Origin: Verrucomicrobiales bacterium
Lineage (GTDB): Bacteria; Verrucomicrobiota; Verrucomicrobiia; Verrucomicrobiales; DEV007
Reading direction: 5' to 3'
DNA: 64,000 nucleotides
Assembly (NCBI GenBank): GCA_029213265.1
Contig: JARGNG010000005.1
Span: 62,001 to 126,000 of the forward strand
The notes below the pieces were generated by a model. It did no database searches. It was not told where the DNA came from and saw nothing but the letters and a program-made list of their open reading frames with translations. Shown one piece after another: positions 36,734 to 45,408 of this stretch (positions are counted from its first letter, which is position 1; each line of letters opens with the position of its first letter). Position numbers and translations under genes: made by a program.

Positions 36734-36758
36734 GTACGATTTTCTCCGACAGTACGAT
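36734..36758. promoter_or_regulatory. Repeated GTACGAT boxes upstream of the czc operon
   Basis: GTACGAT occurs at 36734-36740 and again at 36752-36758. The first copy sits in the near-palindrome GAAAACGTACGATTTTC. The spacing of 18 bases places both on nearly the same helix face, about 160 bases upstream of the small secreted protein start. This is a candidate binding site for a metal- or AraC-type regulator, unsupported by any other copy. Confidence 0.3.
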
Positions 36759-36819
36759 GGCTTGGTCCGACGCGGGGCATGCGGTGATGGCTCCTCAAGG
36801 CCCAGGGTATTCGCCCCCC

Positions 36820-37836
36820 CTATTTTCCCCGGCGATCCAGCTGTTCCACATACTGTTGTGGGGAAACTCCGGACCATCTCCGAAAAGCATGGGTGAAGTG
36901 CGCGGGGTCAGAATAACCTAAATGGTGAGAGATGTCCGCCATCAGTGGTTTTCCAGAGGAAAGCAGGGCGGTAGCTTCGTCAAAGCGAACCCGATCTAGA
37001 ATCTCGGAAAAGTCCTGTCCCGATTCTTTCAGTCGGCGTTGGAGCGTGCGGATACTGGAATGAGACAGTTCCGCGATTTCACCAATCGTTGGCGCTTGAT
37101 TTCCGAATCGTGAACGAATGGATTGCGCGACAGACTCCTCTAGATTCAGAGCCGGGGCATTGGTCAGATAGTCTGTTTCGGGAGATTGGCTGCGCACAGC
37201 CCCGCCTCCCAGTGGTTTCACGGTACGGGGAATAAATCGTTTCGGGATTTCGAAAGCGACAAAATCCACCTGCCTATCTACTTCGGCTTCTGATAGAACT
37301 TCAAAGTCTGAAAGATCAGATCCGGCCTTCCTGTCCAACCAGACTTTCCCCGGCCTCCAAGTTGATCCGGTAGCGAGGCGAACCGAATCGAGCATAAGGA
37401 ACAAAGCATAGCCATCGATGAGCTCTCTACCAAGGTCGGTGTCGTGGCGGAGGCAGAGTCGCACGCAGTCAGAGCCTTCGGGCGCCTCCACCCAGACATG
37501 GGCACCGGAATCGAGGAGCGGAACCCAACGCACGAGACGATTAAGCAAATCGTGTAGAGTGAGGGAGCGACTTAAAATATCGCCGAGGATTCCGAAATTG
37601 AGCATCGAAGTTCGGCTGCCAACTTCCAAACCCAGTGACTTGGCTCCTTCCTTCTCGCTGACCATTTCCAGGAAAGCACTAGCTTGGCGCAAAGGAATCA
37701 AGTTGTCCTCTGATTGAAGGATTTCCCTTGGAATGCCTGCAGACGACATATGCATGGCCAGATTGCAGCCACTAGCCTCCAGATAGGCAATGAAAGGACT
37801 GAAAGCGGCCACTCGAGTGAGCGGAATTCGGTGCAT
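36820..37836 (-). CDS. AraC-family transcriptional regulator (Arabinose_bd type)
   Basis: The protein has 338 residues from ATG 37836 (MHRIPLTRVAAFSPFIAYLEASG); the track's TTG start is less likely. The N-terminal ligand domain has the OruR/ArgR-type pattern (CNLAMHMSSAGIPREIL, LGLEVGSRTSMLNFGILGDIL, LTLHDLLNRLVRWVPLL). The C-terminal double helix-turn-helix spans about 255-335 (PTIGEIAELSHSSIRTLQRRLKESGQDFSEILDRVRFDEA; ISHHLGYSDPAHFTHAFRRWSGVSPQQY). It is divergent from the DUF1254 gene across 217 bases, the likely target, and co-directional with the metal block 242 bases downstream. Confidence 0.9.
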   Translation of the reverse strand: MHRIPLTRVAAFSPFIAYLEASGCNLAMHMSSAGIPREILQSEDNLIPLRQASAFLEMVSEKEGAKSLGLEVGSRTSMLNFGILGDILSRSLTLHDLLNRLVRWVPLLDSGAHVWVEAPEGSDCVRLCLRHDTDLGRELIDGYALFLMLDSVRLATGSTWRPGKVWLDRKAGSDLSDFEVLSEAEVDRQVDFVAFEIPKRFIPRTVKPLGGGAVRSQSPETDYLTNAPALNLEESVAQSIRSRFGNQAPTIGEIAELSHSSIRTLQRRLKESGQDFSEILDRVRFDEATALLSSGKPLMADISHHLGYSDPAHFTHAFRRWSGVSPQQYVEQLDRRGK

Positions 37837-38053
37837 TCCCCTAAATCTCTCAGTTTTGGCACGAAATCGCAACTTCCTATTATCGACACCCCCACAACAG
37901 TACTATAAAAGTTTCTATTGGCATTGCGATGGGAGTGAAGCTGTTCACGCGCAGATCATCAATCCTATGGCGCCGGGGCCAGTTAATTCGCCCAGCGCTT
38001 TCGCCGAAGCAGCAATGCCGCAAAGACAACTGAAACCCTCGAAACCTATACGA

Positions 38054-39076
38054 ATGAAAATCAATCTCCCGTCCCTATTCTGCGCTCTTGTCGGAGCGAT
38101 CGCCATTTCTCCCTTGTCTTTGTCCGCTGCGGAAGCCGTTACCGTCGATAACTTCGTCCGCGCGGAGACCGATATGACTCTTTCCCGCTACGCTAAGCAG
38201 GGATCTTTCGGGAAGTTTTTTCACATTCGACAACCGACGCCGATCGACAAGCAGGACGTTATCCGGATGAACCGGGACACCCTCTACTCCATTGGTATCT
38301 TCGACCTCGATGCCTCACCGGTAACGATTATCAAGCCTGACAGCGATGGCCGATTTCAATCGATGCTTGTCATCAACCAAGACCATTCGATGTTGCCCGT
38401 TGAGCACGGAGCCGGAGAGTTTACTTTCACCCGCGAAAAAATTGGAACTCGCTACGTCATATTAATCTTTCGGACGTTCGTCGATGCTGCGAACCCGGAC
38501 GACATCAAGGCCGCCAATGCGCAACAGGACAAGATCAAGGCGATCCAAGAGAGCACCGGATCATTCGAGATTCCTGATTGGGACGAAACCTCGCTTCACA
38601 AAGTACGCGATGCAATCAACGTGCTCGCTAATACGAAGACAGATACATCGGGTTACTTCGGAGAAAAGGCCAAGCTGGACCCGATCGACCATCTCCTCGG
38701 CACCGCGTTTGGGTGGGGCGGCAATCCCCGGGAAGCTGCTATTTACGTCAACGTGGTTCCCGAAAAGAACGATGGCAAGACGCCGCACACCCTAACGATA
38801 GACGAAAAGGTTCCCGTCGACGGCTTCGTTTCCGTCACTGTTTACAATGCCAAGGGCTTCATGGAAAAGAACGGGCAGGATGCCTACTCGGTGAACAACA
38901 TCACCGCCGCAAAGAATGCCGACGGATCGGTAACGCTCCATTTCGGCGGCGCCCCGGATCAGCCGAACTTTCTTCCGATCACGCCCGGTTGGAACTATAT
39001 CGTCCGTCTCTATCAGCCGAAGCAGCAAATTCTGGATGGAAGTTGGAACTTTCCCGAAGCCAAGCCCATCGAATAG
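38054..39076 (+). CDS. Secreted DUF1254/DUF1214 protein
   Basis: The protein has 340 residues from ATG 38054 (MKINLPSLFCALVGAIAISPLSLSAAEA), which starts with a signal peptide. The track start 88 codons upstream lies over the AraC gene. FVRAETDMTLSRYAKQG, RMNRDTLYSIGIFDLDASPVTI and MLVINQDHSM belong to the DUF1254 region; GWGGNPREAAIY, the DGFVSVTVYNAKGFMEKN segment and LPITPGWNYIVRLYQPKQQILDGSWNFPEA are the DUF1214 region. The biochemical role of this family is not settled. It is divergent from and probably controlled by the AraC regulator. Confidence 0.88.
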   Translation: MKINLPSLFCALVGAIAISPLSLSAAEAVTVDNFVRAETDMTLSRYAKQGSFGKFFHIRQPTPIDKQDVIRMNRDTLYSIGIFDLDASPVTIIKPDSDGRFQSMLVINQDHSMLPVEHGAGEFTFTREKIGTRYVILIFRTFVDAANPDDIKAANAQQDKIKAIQESTGSFEIPDWDETSLHKVRDAINVLANTKTDTSGYFGEKAKLDPIDHLLGTAFGWGGNPREAAIYVNVVPEKNDGKTPHTLTIDEKVPVDGFVSVTVYNAKGFMEKNGQDAYSVNNITAAKNADGSVTLHFGGAPDQPNFLPITPGWNYIVRLYQPKQQILDGSWNFPEAKPIE

Positions 39077-39454
39077 ATTGGCGGGAGCCAAACAGGACGG
39101 CGTCGCCCCCGCTGAACGCAGAGATTCGTATGCATCACAACGCTCAAATCTAAGAGTGGGATCGCAGCCGGGCCTACCGCTGGGAAATCGAAGCGGCAGA
39201 TGAACGAGAATGATCGGATACCTGAGACCTTTGGGAATATATCCCCTCGCTTGATCAAGCCGACGAAAGTATTCAGCGAGATGTCAGAAGCCTTTTTCAG
39301 GTTCGATTACCCCTGCCTTTTGCATTCGCCGACAATCCCGCTATTGGCCATCCCGCAGGACTTTTTGAAATCGGACGTTCCAAAAAACGAATCGGGGTAA
39401 GGCAGCCTATTCCGGTCCCTCCATTCGCCAACCCAAAGGAGAGAACCGGCTGGA
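39077..39454. other. Intergenic region between convergent genes
   Basis: This is about 380 bases without a convincing gene. A 66-codon plus-strand ORF (39200-39400) has no ribosome-binding site or family signature. A T-loop-like GGTTCGATT occurs near 39300 but no tRNA fold surrounds it. No intrinsic terminator was found. Confidence 0.4.
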
Positions 39455-40363
39455 TTACATCGCGAACACCCGATCCATGCGCTGCGAAATATCGGTGAGA
39501 CGCTCCAGGTCTCCCCCGGCGACCTCCGCGGAACCCCAGCCGCCCTGGTAATCGATTTCCTGGAGGGCCTTCATCACCTCGGCCCAGTCGACGCTCCCTT
39601 CTCCAAGCTTGGCCGAAAAACCTTTCCAGAGCCCTTCCTCGTTTTGCAGTTTCCGGCTGTATTCCTTGATGTCGAGTTTGAGGATCCGTTTGTTGAGAAC
39701 CCGGATCCAATGCTCCGGCCAACCGAAACGAACCACATTGCCGACATCGAAGTACCACCCGACTTGAGTACTATTGAAGGAATCGACAAAATCGCGGGCT
39801 TCCAGCGGACTGAGGAAGATGTTGTTCCAGACATTCTCGAAGGCAATTTTTACGCCGGTCTCTTTGCTCACAGGAATGAGTTTCGCAACGGCTTCCTGAA
39901 GCCGGTCGTAAACGACATCGTATTGGTAGGTTTCGTTCACCAGCCCCGGGTAGAGTAGAACCGTATTCCCTCCGAGTTCTTTCGCGTCGTGGAGGGCTTG
40001 AGAAAAACGGTTGATGCCCTCCTGACGTTCCGATTCCTTGTCGACTCCCATCATGCGGCCGGCGGCGCCTGCGACGAGACCGGGAACGACAAGGCCCGAT
40101 GCAGCGGAGGCCTCCCGGATCTGAGGGATATCGCCCTTCGGTATGGGCCCGTCGAACTCGATCCCGTCAAAACCGGCCTGCTTCGCGAGCGAGAATTTCT
40201 CCGCGATGGAAGTGGCTGTTTTGATCATGCCGTGTTTCAACGACTTCCTGATTACCGGCCTGCTCTTGGATTCTTCGGCGACGGAACCGATTTGCGAGGT
40301 GACAAGGGTGGCGGAGGCGGTGGAGAGAAATCGGCGTCTTGTGGTGGCTGCTGTCGGTTGCAT
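39455..40363 (-). CDS. Tat-exported sugar-phosphate isomerase/epimerase family protein
   Basis: The protein has 302 residues from ATG 40363 (MQPTAATTRRRFLSTASATLV, a twin-arginine signal). The TIM-barrel AP_endonuc_2/xylose-isomerase-like fold is seen in FSLAKQAGFDGIEFDGP, ELGGNTVLLYPGLVNETYQYDV, GVKIAFENVWNN (metal Glu), VGWYFDVGNVVRFGWPEHW (metal Asp/His region), ILKLDIKEYSRK and QGGWGSAEVAGG (final Glu). The four metal-ligand positions appear conserved. Such proteins are common in Verrucomicrobiota and Planctomycetota sugar catabolism. A GTG at 40378 is an alternative start. Confidence 0.88.
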   Translation of the reverse strand: MQPTAATTRRRFLSTASATLVTSQIGSVAEESKSRPVIRKSLKHGMIKTATSIAEKFSLAKQAGFDGIEFDGPIPKGDIPQIREASAASGLVVPGLVAGAAGRMMGVDKESERQEGINRFSQALHDAKELGGNTVLLYPGLVNETYQYDVVYDRLQEAVAKLIPVSKETGVKIAFENVWNNIFLSPLEARDFVDSFNSTQVGWYFDVGNVVRFGWPEHWIRVLNKRILKLDIKEYSRKLQNEEGLWKGFSAKLGEGSVDWAEVMKALQEIDYQGGWGSAEVAGGDLERLTDISQRMDRVFAM

Positions 40364-40449
40364 TCGGATGGGTATCACAGGATTCCCCGCACCGAAGGAT
40401 GCGCATTCAGGCCGATCAGAGGAGTTCTCTTGGGAAGTGTTTTGGGCAT

Positions 40450-41028
40450 TCAGAAATTCAGGGGCAGAAATCGAGTCGTACGTTTCGAGTATTCCTTGTA
40501 TTCGTCACCAAAAATCCCGACCAGAGCAAACTCCTCTGAGCTGGCTTTGAATTGCATGGCTACGGTAAGGATAGCAAGAGCAACCCCCAGAAATGTGCAG
40601 GGAAGAATGAGAAAATTCCCAAAAATAACGAGCCACTGCAGAGCATAAATGGGATGGCGGACCAACCGGTAGGGGCCGCTCTGTACCAGCCGGCTGGTCT
40701 GACGTTCGTTTACGGAGATGGCCCACGCATTCCCCATAGCGGCATAGCACCACCAGGTTCCTCCAAAGCCCCCGATGATTAACGCGAAGCCACAGACATC
40801 AGCCACCAGACTGTCAAACCAAACCTGATTCTCACTGACCAGCCAGTAAGGGGAACTCCATGAGAAGATGATGGAAGCCCAGCACAGCCAGAGCAGGTAG
40901 TCTGCATTCTTCCTGGGACGGAGAGAGGGGGAGTTTCCGGTGCGCCGCTTGATACGGGTGGCGTTAACAACGACCCCACCCCAGTAAAGTATCGCAGTTA
41001 CGAGTGAGACTATGAACTCTGCTTCCAT
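40450..41028 (-). CDS. Isoprenylcysteine carboxyl methyltransferase-like membrane protein
   Basis: This 192-residue protein has about four to five membrane helices (SLVTAILYWGGVVVN, YLLWLCWASIIFSWSSPYWL, VADVCGFALIIGGFGGTWW, LVIFGNFLILPCTFLGVALAILTV). The C-terminal signature LVQSGPYRLVRHPIYALQW and FGDEYKEYSKRTTRFLP is the ICMT/PEMT SAM-binding motif (RHPxY plus E.Y..Y). Bacterial members methylate lipids or small molecules; the substrate is unknown. It lies 47 bases downstream of the acyltransferase on the same strand, suggesting a two-gene lipid- or metabolite-modifying unit. Confidence 0.85.
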   Translation of the reverse strand: MEAEFIVSLVTAILYWGGVVVNATRIKRRTGNSPSLRPRKNADYLLWLCWASIIFSWSSPYWLVSENQVWFDSLVADVCGFALIIGGFGGTWWCYAAMGNAWAISVNERQTSRLVQSGPYRLVRHPIYALQWLVIFGNFLILPCTFLGVALAILTVAMQFKASSEEFALVGIFGDEYKEYSKRTTRFLPLNF

Positions 41029-41075
41029 CGTGGGTTTGCTCTTGGGTCCTTGAGGTCGGATAGTCAGGATTTCGG

Positions 41076-42371
41076 CTACGCCACTGCTTTGACCTGAGTC
41101 GACTTTGGTTCCTCCGAGCTCATAATCGACTCCAGACAGCGGGAAAGAGATGAAATGTCATCGTCACTGTAGATGAAGATGTTGGCGATCAGCATCAGAT
41201 TCATTTTGTTCCGGAACGTTGTAGCTGAAATCACAAGAGGAGTGGCAGGTCCTGCTGAAACGGCCCTCCAGTAATTCTCTACCGGCAACTGCATGAGGTG
41301 GCGCTGGTAGCGATCTACAAAAAAGTTCGTTACGCTTCCCGCGAGCGGGAAACCTCTCAAACTCATTCGATCCCTTTGTTGTTCGGAAAGAAACCGCTGC
41401 CAGAAAACACCAAAGCCGATTACCAGAAGGTTCAGTGCATAGAGCCTGTCCTTTTTGATGGCTCTTGTCTTGCGACTTACATCACGAATCAGTGGGGTGA
41501 TGGCAGTCTGTTCATTGATGGAATGTGATACGGAGAAAAAAGCGAGAAACAAACCAAATGTTTTTTTACTCGCGATGCCGAAGTGATTGCGAATGTTGAT
41601 GATCGACCCAATCGCAATATCTTTCCTCCGCCTGTGATGGAGGCGCCTCGGAAACGTTTTTGCGGTCCCGTAAATAATCAGGCTGATTAACACATCATTG
41701 AAAGTAGCGCCTGTAGCTTTCATCTGATCTCTTATCCAGGTTTGCTGGCTATTGTCGAGAGACAGGGAATAGACCCGACTGGCCGGCGGACAATCTCTTC
41801 GACCGTTGATTCGAGCGTAGCATTTTGCTTCACGAAGAAATCCCGGCAATTTCGAAAGCCAGGGGAGAAAGAATCGCCACTGAGACAGGAACATCCTGCG
41901 GTATCGATGAGTATTGCAGGAGGCCCATGGCTCCAGTGGTTGCGCTCCTCCGGAAGCAATAGTCGAGACAATGTCTTCAAGCAGCCAGCAGATGCAGTCA
42001 GCGCTGGCGACTGGATGGAAATAGCAGACCCCCAACCGAAAATGCGCTTCATCTGTTTTGATGGCGAAAAAACGAAAGGGAAGCGTCTCCGCCAAATTCT
42101 CAAATGGAAGATTCAGTTCCGTCTCAAAAATAGAGCGAAGCGTTTCATCCGAATCGACCGGACTTTCCACCTCCTTGTATTCGATTTCCCCGATTTCGCA
42201 ATCAAAGCCGCAGTTACTAAGGGACTTGCGAATCGCTTGGAGCAACTCCCCGCCGTCCAGCGGCTTCTGGATGGAAATGGAATGGACCGCGTTGTAGGGC
42301 GTCGTTTCGTTCCAGGAGAGCATGGCCTTCTGGAAAAGATTCGGGCGCAGGAGTTTTGCGGAGCGAGTCAT
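41076..42371 (-). CDS. Condensation/wax-ester-synthase-like acyltransferase, variant active site
   Basis: The protein has 431 residues from ATG 42371. It has two halves as in CoA-dependent acyltransferase folds: LRPNLFQKAMLSWNET...VHSISIQKPLDGGELLQAIRKSLS, and in the second half ATGATFNDVLISLIIYGTAKTF and GSIINIRNHFG, which parallel WES/DGAT and NRPS condensation proteins. The catalytic HHxxxD is not present in standard form. The matching place reads FHPVASADC, with one His (about residue 119) and an Asp six positions on. It may be inactive or use altered chemistry. Composition is more AT-rich than the housekeeping genes. It is divergent from the lipoprotein gene. Confidence 0.65.
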   Translation of the reverse strand: MTRSAKLLRPNLFQKAMLSWNETTPYNAVHSISIQKPLDGGELLQAIRKSLSNCGFDCEIGEIEYKEVESPVDSDETLRSIFETELNLPFENLAETLPFRFFAIKTDEAHFRLGVCYFHPVASADCICWLLEDIVSTIASGGAQPLEPWASCNTHRYRRMFLSQWRFFLPWLSKLPGFLREAKCYARINGRRDCPPASRVYSLSLDNSQQTWIRDQMKATGATFNDVLISLIIYGTAKTFPRRLHHRRRKDIAIGSIINIRNHFGIASKKTFGLFLAFFSVSHSINEQTAITPLIRDVSRKTRAIKKDRLYALNLLVIGFGVFWQRFLSEQQRDRMSLRGFPLAGSVTNFFVDRYQRHLMQLPVENYWRAVSAGPATPLVISATTFRNKMNLMLIANIFIYSDDDISSLSRCLESIMSSEEPKSTQVKAVA

Positions 42372-42517
42372 CAATCGGGCAGGCTGAGATACCTAATGAT
42401 TTTGATACAGGACATGGGGGAACACCAGAAGAAAGCGGTTTCGAAACAAAAAATGCTTTGGCTAGGATAGAAATTAATCTTAAACATGTTGATTCCATTA
42501 ATTGCATTTTGGGATTA

Positions 42518-42534
42518 TTGACATTTAATATAAT
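42518..42534 (+). promoter_or_regulatory. AT-rich promoter-like region before lipoprotein gene
   Basis: TTGACA (42518-42523) and TATAAT (42529-42534) both match sigma-70 consensus hexamers but are only five bases apart, so they cannot be one -35/-10 pair. Each could serve with a weaker partner. The surrounding 80 bases are strikingly AT-rich. The ATG at 42562 follows. Confidence 0.3.
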
Positions 42535-42561
42535 TGTAATAATTTCAACTACCCGGTTCTG

Positions 42562-43239
42562 ATGAAGCCTCTCTCTCGATCACTCCCAATATTTTTCTTT
42601 TTGTCTCTTCTTGGGGGCTGCACTTCGATTGAGGAATCGAGGGACGTATCGGCCAGCAGGACCGGTAGTCCAGAGCCGAGACCAGTTCCTACAGGAGTGA
42701 CCCGTACTGGTGAGGTCTACTTACTTCGAGGCCTCGCCAATGTCTTTTCTACGGGTATGGATGGAATGGGTACGAAGATGAAGGCCCGGGGGATGAATGT
42801 GAAGGTCTTTAATCACACTTCCTGGCAAGCGCATGCGAACGATATTGTTGCTCGCTCGAAAGAGCGGAGCGGAATTTCCAAACCGCTCATGATCATGGGA
42901 CACTCCTTCGGAGCTGACGACGGTATCAAAATGGCAAATTACCTCGGGTCGCGGGGGATTCGTGTAGACTACCTTGTTACCTTCGATGCGACAACCCGGG
43001 GAGCGGTAGGCGCGAATATCGGAAGAGTCAGAAATTTTTACGTGCATGGAGCAGATGGAGCTTCCTCTTATCGATTTGTCACTGCGGCCCCGGGCTTTCG
43101 GGGGGACTTGAAGAATACGAATCTCGGGAGAGATCCGAAACACAACTCGGTCCACCATTTCAATATCGAAAAGAACGCCGCGCTTCACGACGATATAATT
43201 CAGAGAGCGTATTCGATGACTTCACGCCTCCGTCGTTGA
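42562..43239 (+). CDS. Lipoprotein with alpha/beta-hydrolase fold
   Basis: This 225-residue protein has a lipoprotein signal (LPIFFFLSLLGGC) followed by a Ser/Pro-rich linker. A thioesterase/lipase-like domain has EVYLLRGLANVFSTGMDGM, IMGHSFGADDGIKMANYL (nucleophile elbow GHSFG) and YLVTFDATTRG (acid residue region); a late His (SVHHFNIEKN) could complete the triad. It is similar in outline to small periplasmic lipases without close recognition. It sits divergent from the acyltransferase gene, so a joint lipid-related role is possible but unproven. Confidence 0.7.
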   Translation: MKPLSRSLPIFFFLSLLGGCTSIEESRDVSASRTGSPEPRPVPTGVTRTGEVYLLRGLANVFSTGMDGMGTKMKARGMNVKVFNHTSWQAHANDIVARSKERSGISKPLMIMGHSFGADDGIKMANYLGSRGIRVDYLVTFDATTRGAVGANIGRVRNFYVHGADGASSYRFVTAAPGFRGDLKNTNLGRDPKHNSVHHFNIEKNAALHDDIIQRAYSMTSRLRR

Positions 43240-43495
43240 TATTCATAGACGGGACGCGATGGCCCTGTGAAATACCACTGGCAGAAGTCCAGAGTATGTC
43301 CGGCCCCCATTTTCAGCACAGGGTTAGGTGGGTTCATTCTACGAGTTGGTGACGCATGCCTGATCCTGCGTCCAATCCGCTTCCCCCTGTACCCATAGCC
43401 CAAGACTCCGGCCGCCCCGCGGAACATGCCCGCGCCATCGCGGATCGCTTGAGTCTTTTGCATTTCCCGTCACCTGCCAGAATCACGACCCTACG

Positions 43496-45082
43496 ATGAA
43501 AGCCCTACTCGCCATTTCCGCCCTGTTTGTTTCCGCGATCTCCCTGCCTCTCGGGGCAGAGGAGGTCAAGCCACCGAAGGGTTTCCGCGCCCTTTTCAAC
43601 GGCAAAGACCTCTCCGGCTGGCATGGATTGAATCCTCACTCCGTCGCCAAGCTGGAGGGCGAAAAGAAGGACGCGGCGTTGAAGAAAATGCGGGACGAGT
43701 TCGCGAATCATTGGCGGGTCGAGAATGGCGAGTTGGTCAATGACGGCCACGGGCCCTACGCCACGACGGACGAAGATCTCGGCGACATGGAGTTCCTGCT
43801 CGAATACAAAACCGTCGCCGGAGCCGACAGCGGAATTTATCTGCGCGGTACTCCGCAGATTCAGATTTGGGATAAAAATCAGAAATTCGATCCGAAGAAA
43901 CCGACGCGCCGACCTCACATGGGGTCGGGCGGGTTGTTCAACAACACTCCCGACACGCTCGGCCGGGATCCCCTGCGCATCGCCGACAGGGACTTTGGAC
44001 AGTGGAACAGCATTCACGTCCGGCAAATCGGAGCGCGGACCTGGGTCACTTTGAACAAACGCTCCGTCGTCGAAGGAGCGGTGATGGAGAACTACTGGGA
44101 TCGAGCCCGGCCTCTGCCCGCGACCGGTCCCGTGATGCTGCAGACCCACGGGGGAGAAATTCGATGGAGAAATATCTTCGTCCGCGAAATTGGAAAAGCC
44201 GAAGCGGAGAAATTCCTCACTGATAACCCGGTCCTCCCCGAGCCGGCCGGCTTTGATGTCGCCTACGGTCCTCACCTGAAGCAGAAGCTCCACTTCTGGA
44301 AAGCCGAGTCCGCGACTCCAACACCGCTGCTCTTGTTCATTCACGGCGGCGGATGGAATGCCGGCGGAAGACTGAGCGGTCTCAGCGCGATGCTTCCTGA
44401 TTTGTTGAAAGAGGGAATCTCGGTCGCTTCGGTCGAGTATCGCTTCATTGCCGATGCCAACGCCGAAGGCGTCGTTCCCCCTGTGAAAGCACCGCTCAGC
44501 GACGCGGCCCGCGCCCTTCAATTCGTCCGCAGCAAAGCGGGCGAATGGAACATCGACAAAGAGCGGATCGGCGCCTCGGGTGGATCCGCCGGGGCCTGCT
44601 CTTCGCTCTGGATTGCCTTTCACCCCGAGATGGCGGATCCGGACAGCGACGATCCCATCGCCCGCGAATCGACCCGTCTTTTCTGTGCCGCCGTCTCGGG
44701 AGCGCAGACGACCCTCGATCCGAAACAGATGAGAGAATGGACGCCGAACAGCCGCTATGGTGGTCATGCCTTCGGCTTCGTCAATTTCGAAGAATTCCAC
44801 ACCAAGCGCGAAACGATCCTGCCGTGGATCGCTGAATACTCCCCCTATGCGCTCGTCAGCAGCGATGACCCGCCCGTCTTTCTCTACTACACGAGCCCGC
44901 CCGCGCTCGGAGAAGAACAGAGCGACCCGACGCACACCTCGAACTTCGGCGTCAAACTACAGGAGCATTGCAAAGCCAAGGGGGTCGACTGCGAATTGTT
45001 CTATCCCGGTGTCGACGGAGCGACGCACAAAACGGTCCTGGAGTATTTAATTCACACGCTCACGAAAGAGGACGGGGAATAA
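43496..45082 (+). CDS. Secreted fusion of DUF1080 (3-keto-disaccharide hydrolase-like) and esterase
   Basis: The protein has 528 residues with a signal peptide MKALLAISALFVSAISLPLGAEE. Residues about 25-245 form a DUF1080 laminin-G-like sandwich: GFRALFNGKDLSGWHG, WRVENGELVNDG, GDMEFLLEYKTVAGADSGIYLRG, WNSIHVRQIG and a closing IRWRNIFVREI. Residues about 265-525 are an alpha/beta-hydrolase of the carboxylesterase type: LLLFIHGGGWNAGG oxyanion motif, RIGASGGSAGAC with nucleophile Ser364, DDPPVFLYYT acid region and ATHKTVLEYL histidine. DUF1080 domains bind or cleave sugar derivatives. The pairing suggests deacylation plus glycoside processing of one substrate. Confidence 0.9.
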   Translation: MKALLAISALFVSAISLPLGAEEVKPPKGFRALFNGKDLSGWHGLNPHSVAKLEGEKKDAALKKMRDEFANHWRVENGELVNDGHGPYATTDEDLGDMEFLLEYKTVAGADSGIYLRGTPQIQIWDKNQKFDPKKPTRRPHMGSGGLFNNTPDTLGRDPLRIADRDFGQWNSIHVRQIGARTWVTLNKRSVVEGAVMENYWDRARPLPATGPVMLQTHGGEIRWRNIFVREIGKAEAEKFLTDNPVLPEPAGFDVAYGPHLKQKLHFWKAESATPTPLLLFIHGGGWNAGGRLSGLSAMLPDLLKEGISVASVEYRFIADANAEGVVPPVKAPLSDAARALQFVRSKAGEWNIDKERIGASGGSAGACSSLWIAFHPEMADPDSDDPIARESTRLFCAAVSGAQTTLDPKQMREWTPNSRYGGHAFGFVNFEEFHTKRETILPWIAEYSPYALVSSDDPPVFLYYTSPPALGEEQSDPTHTSNFGVKLQEHCKAKGVDCELFYPGVDGATHKTVLEYLIHTLTKEDGE

Positions 45083-45186
45083 AGGGGATTTTGCAAAGCA
45101 GTGAGGTGCCGCATTGGCGAGGCAAACGCTCCCCGTTCCGGCTGCGGGAAAATGGCCGGTGCCAACCGAAGCGGGATCTTCGCTCC

Positions 45187-45408
45187 CTACAGTTCGCTCA
45201 CATACCAATCTTCCAGTTTCTTACGGGCCCAGGGGGTTTGGCGGAGAAATTTCAGGCTGGAATTAATCGTGGGATCAAACATGAAGCAACGGATCTCGAT
45301 TCTGTCGGCCAGTTTCACCCAACCATGCCGGGCGACCAGGGTTTCAAGAATTGTCTTCAGGTTGATGCCGTGAAGCGGATCGTTAGGATGAGATCTGGGA
45401 TTGGCCAT
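45187..45408 (-). CDS. VF530-like small DNA-binding protein (DUF2132)
   Basis: This 73-residue protein contains HPNDPLHGINLKTILETLVARHGWVKLADRI and TINSSLKFLRQTPWARKKLEDWY, matching the VF530/DUF2132 family nearly end to end. Family members are small alpha-helical proteins reported to bind double-stranded DNA; the role is unknown. Length is typical. It stands alone, convergent with the DUF1080 fusion. Confidence 0.9.
   Translation of the reverse strand: MANPRSHPNDPLHGINLKTILETLVARHGWVKLADRIEIRCFMFDPTINSSLKFLRQTPWARKKLEDWYVSEL

Noticed and set aside
36578-36877. N-terminal 100 codons of track ORF 36877-36194
   Set aside because: Arg/Pro/Ser-rich low-grade reading that overlaps the AraC gene; the signal peptide begins at 36577.
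39200-39400. 66-codon plus-strand ORF and a tRNA-like T-loop GGTTCGATT near 39300
   Set aside because: No Shine-Dalgarno or domain; no acceptor or anticodon stem can be drawn around the T-loop.
43200-43463. 87-codon minus-strand ORF upstream of the DUF1080 gene
   Set aside because: Overlaps the 3' end of the lipoprotein gene antisense; no motif or initiation site of note.
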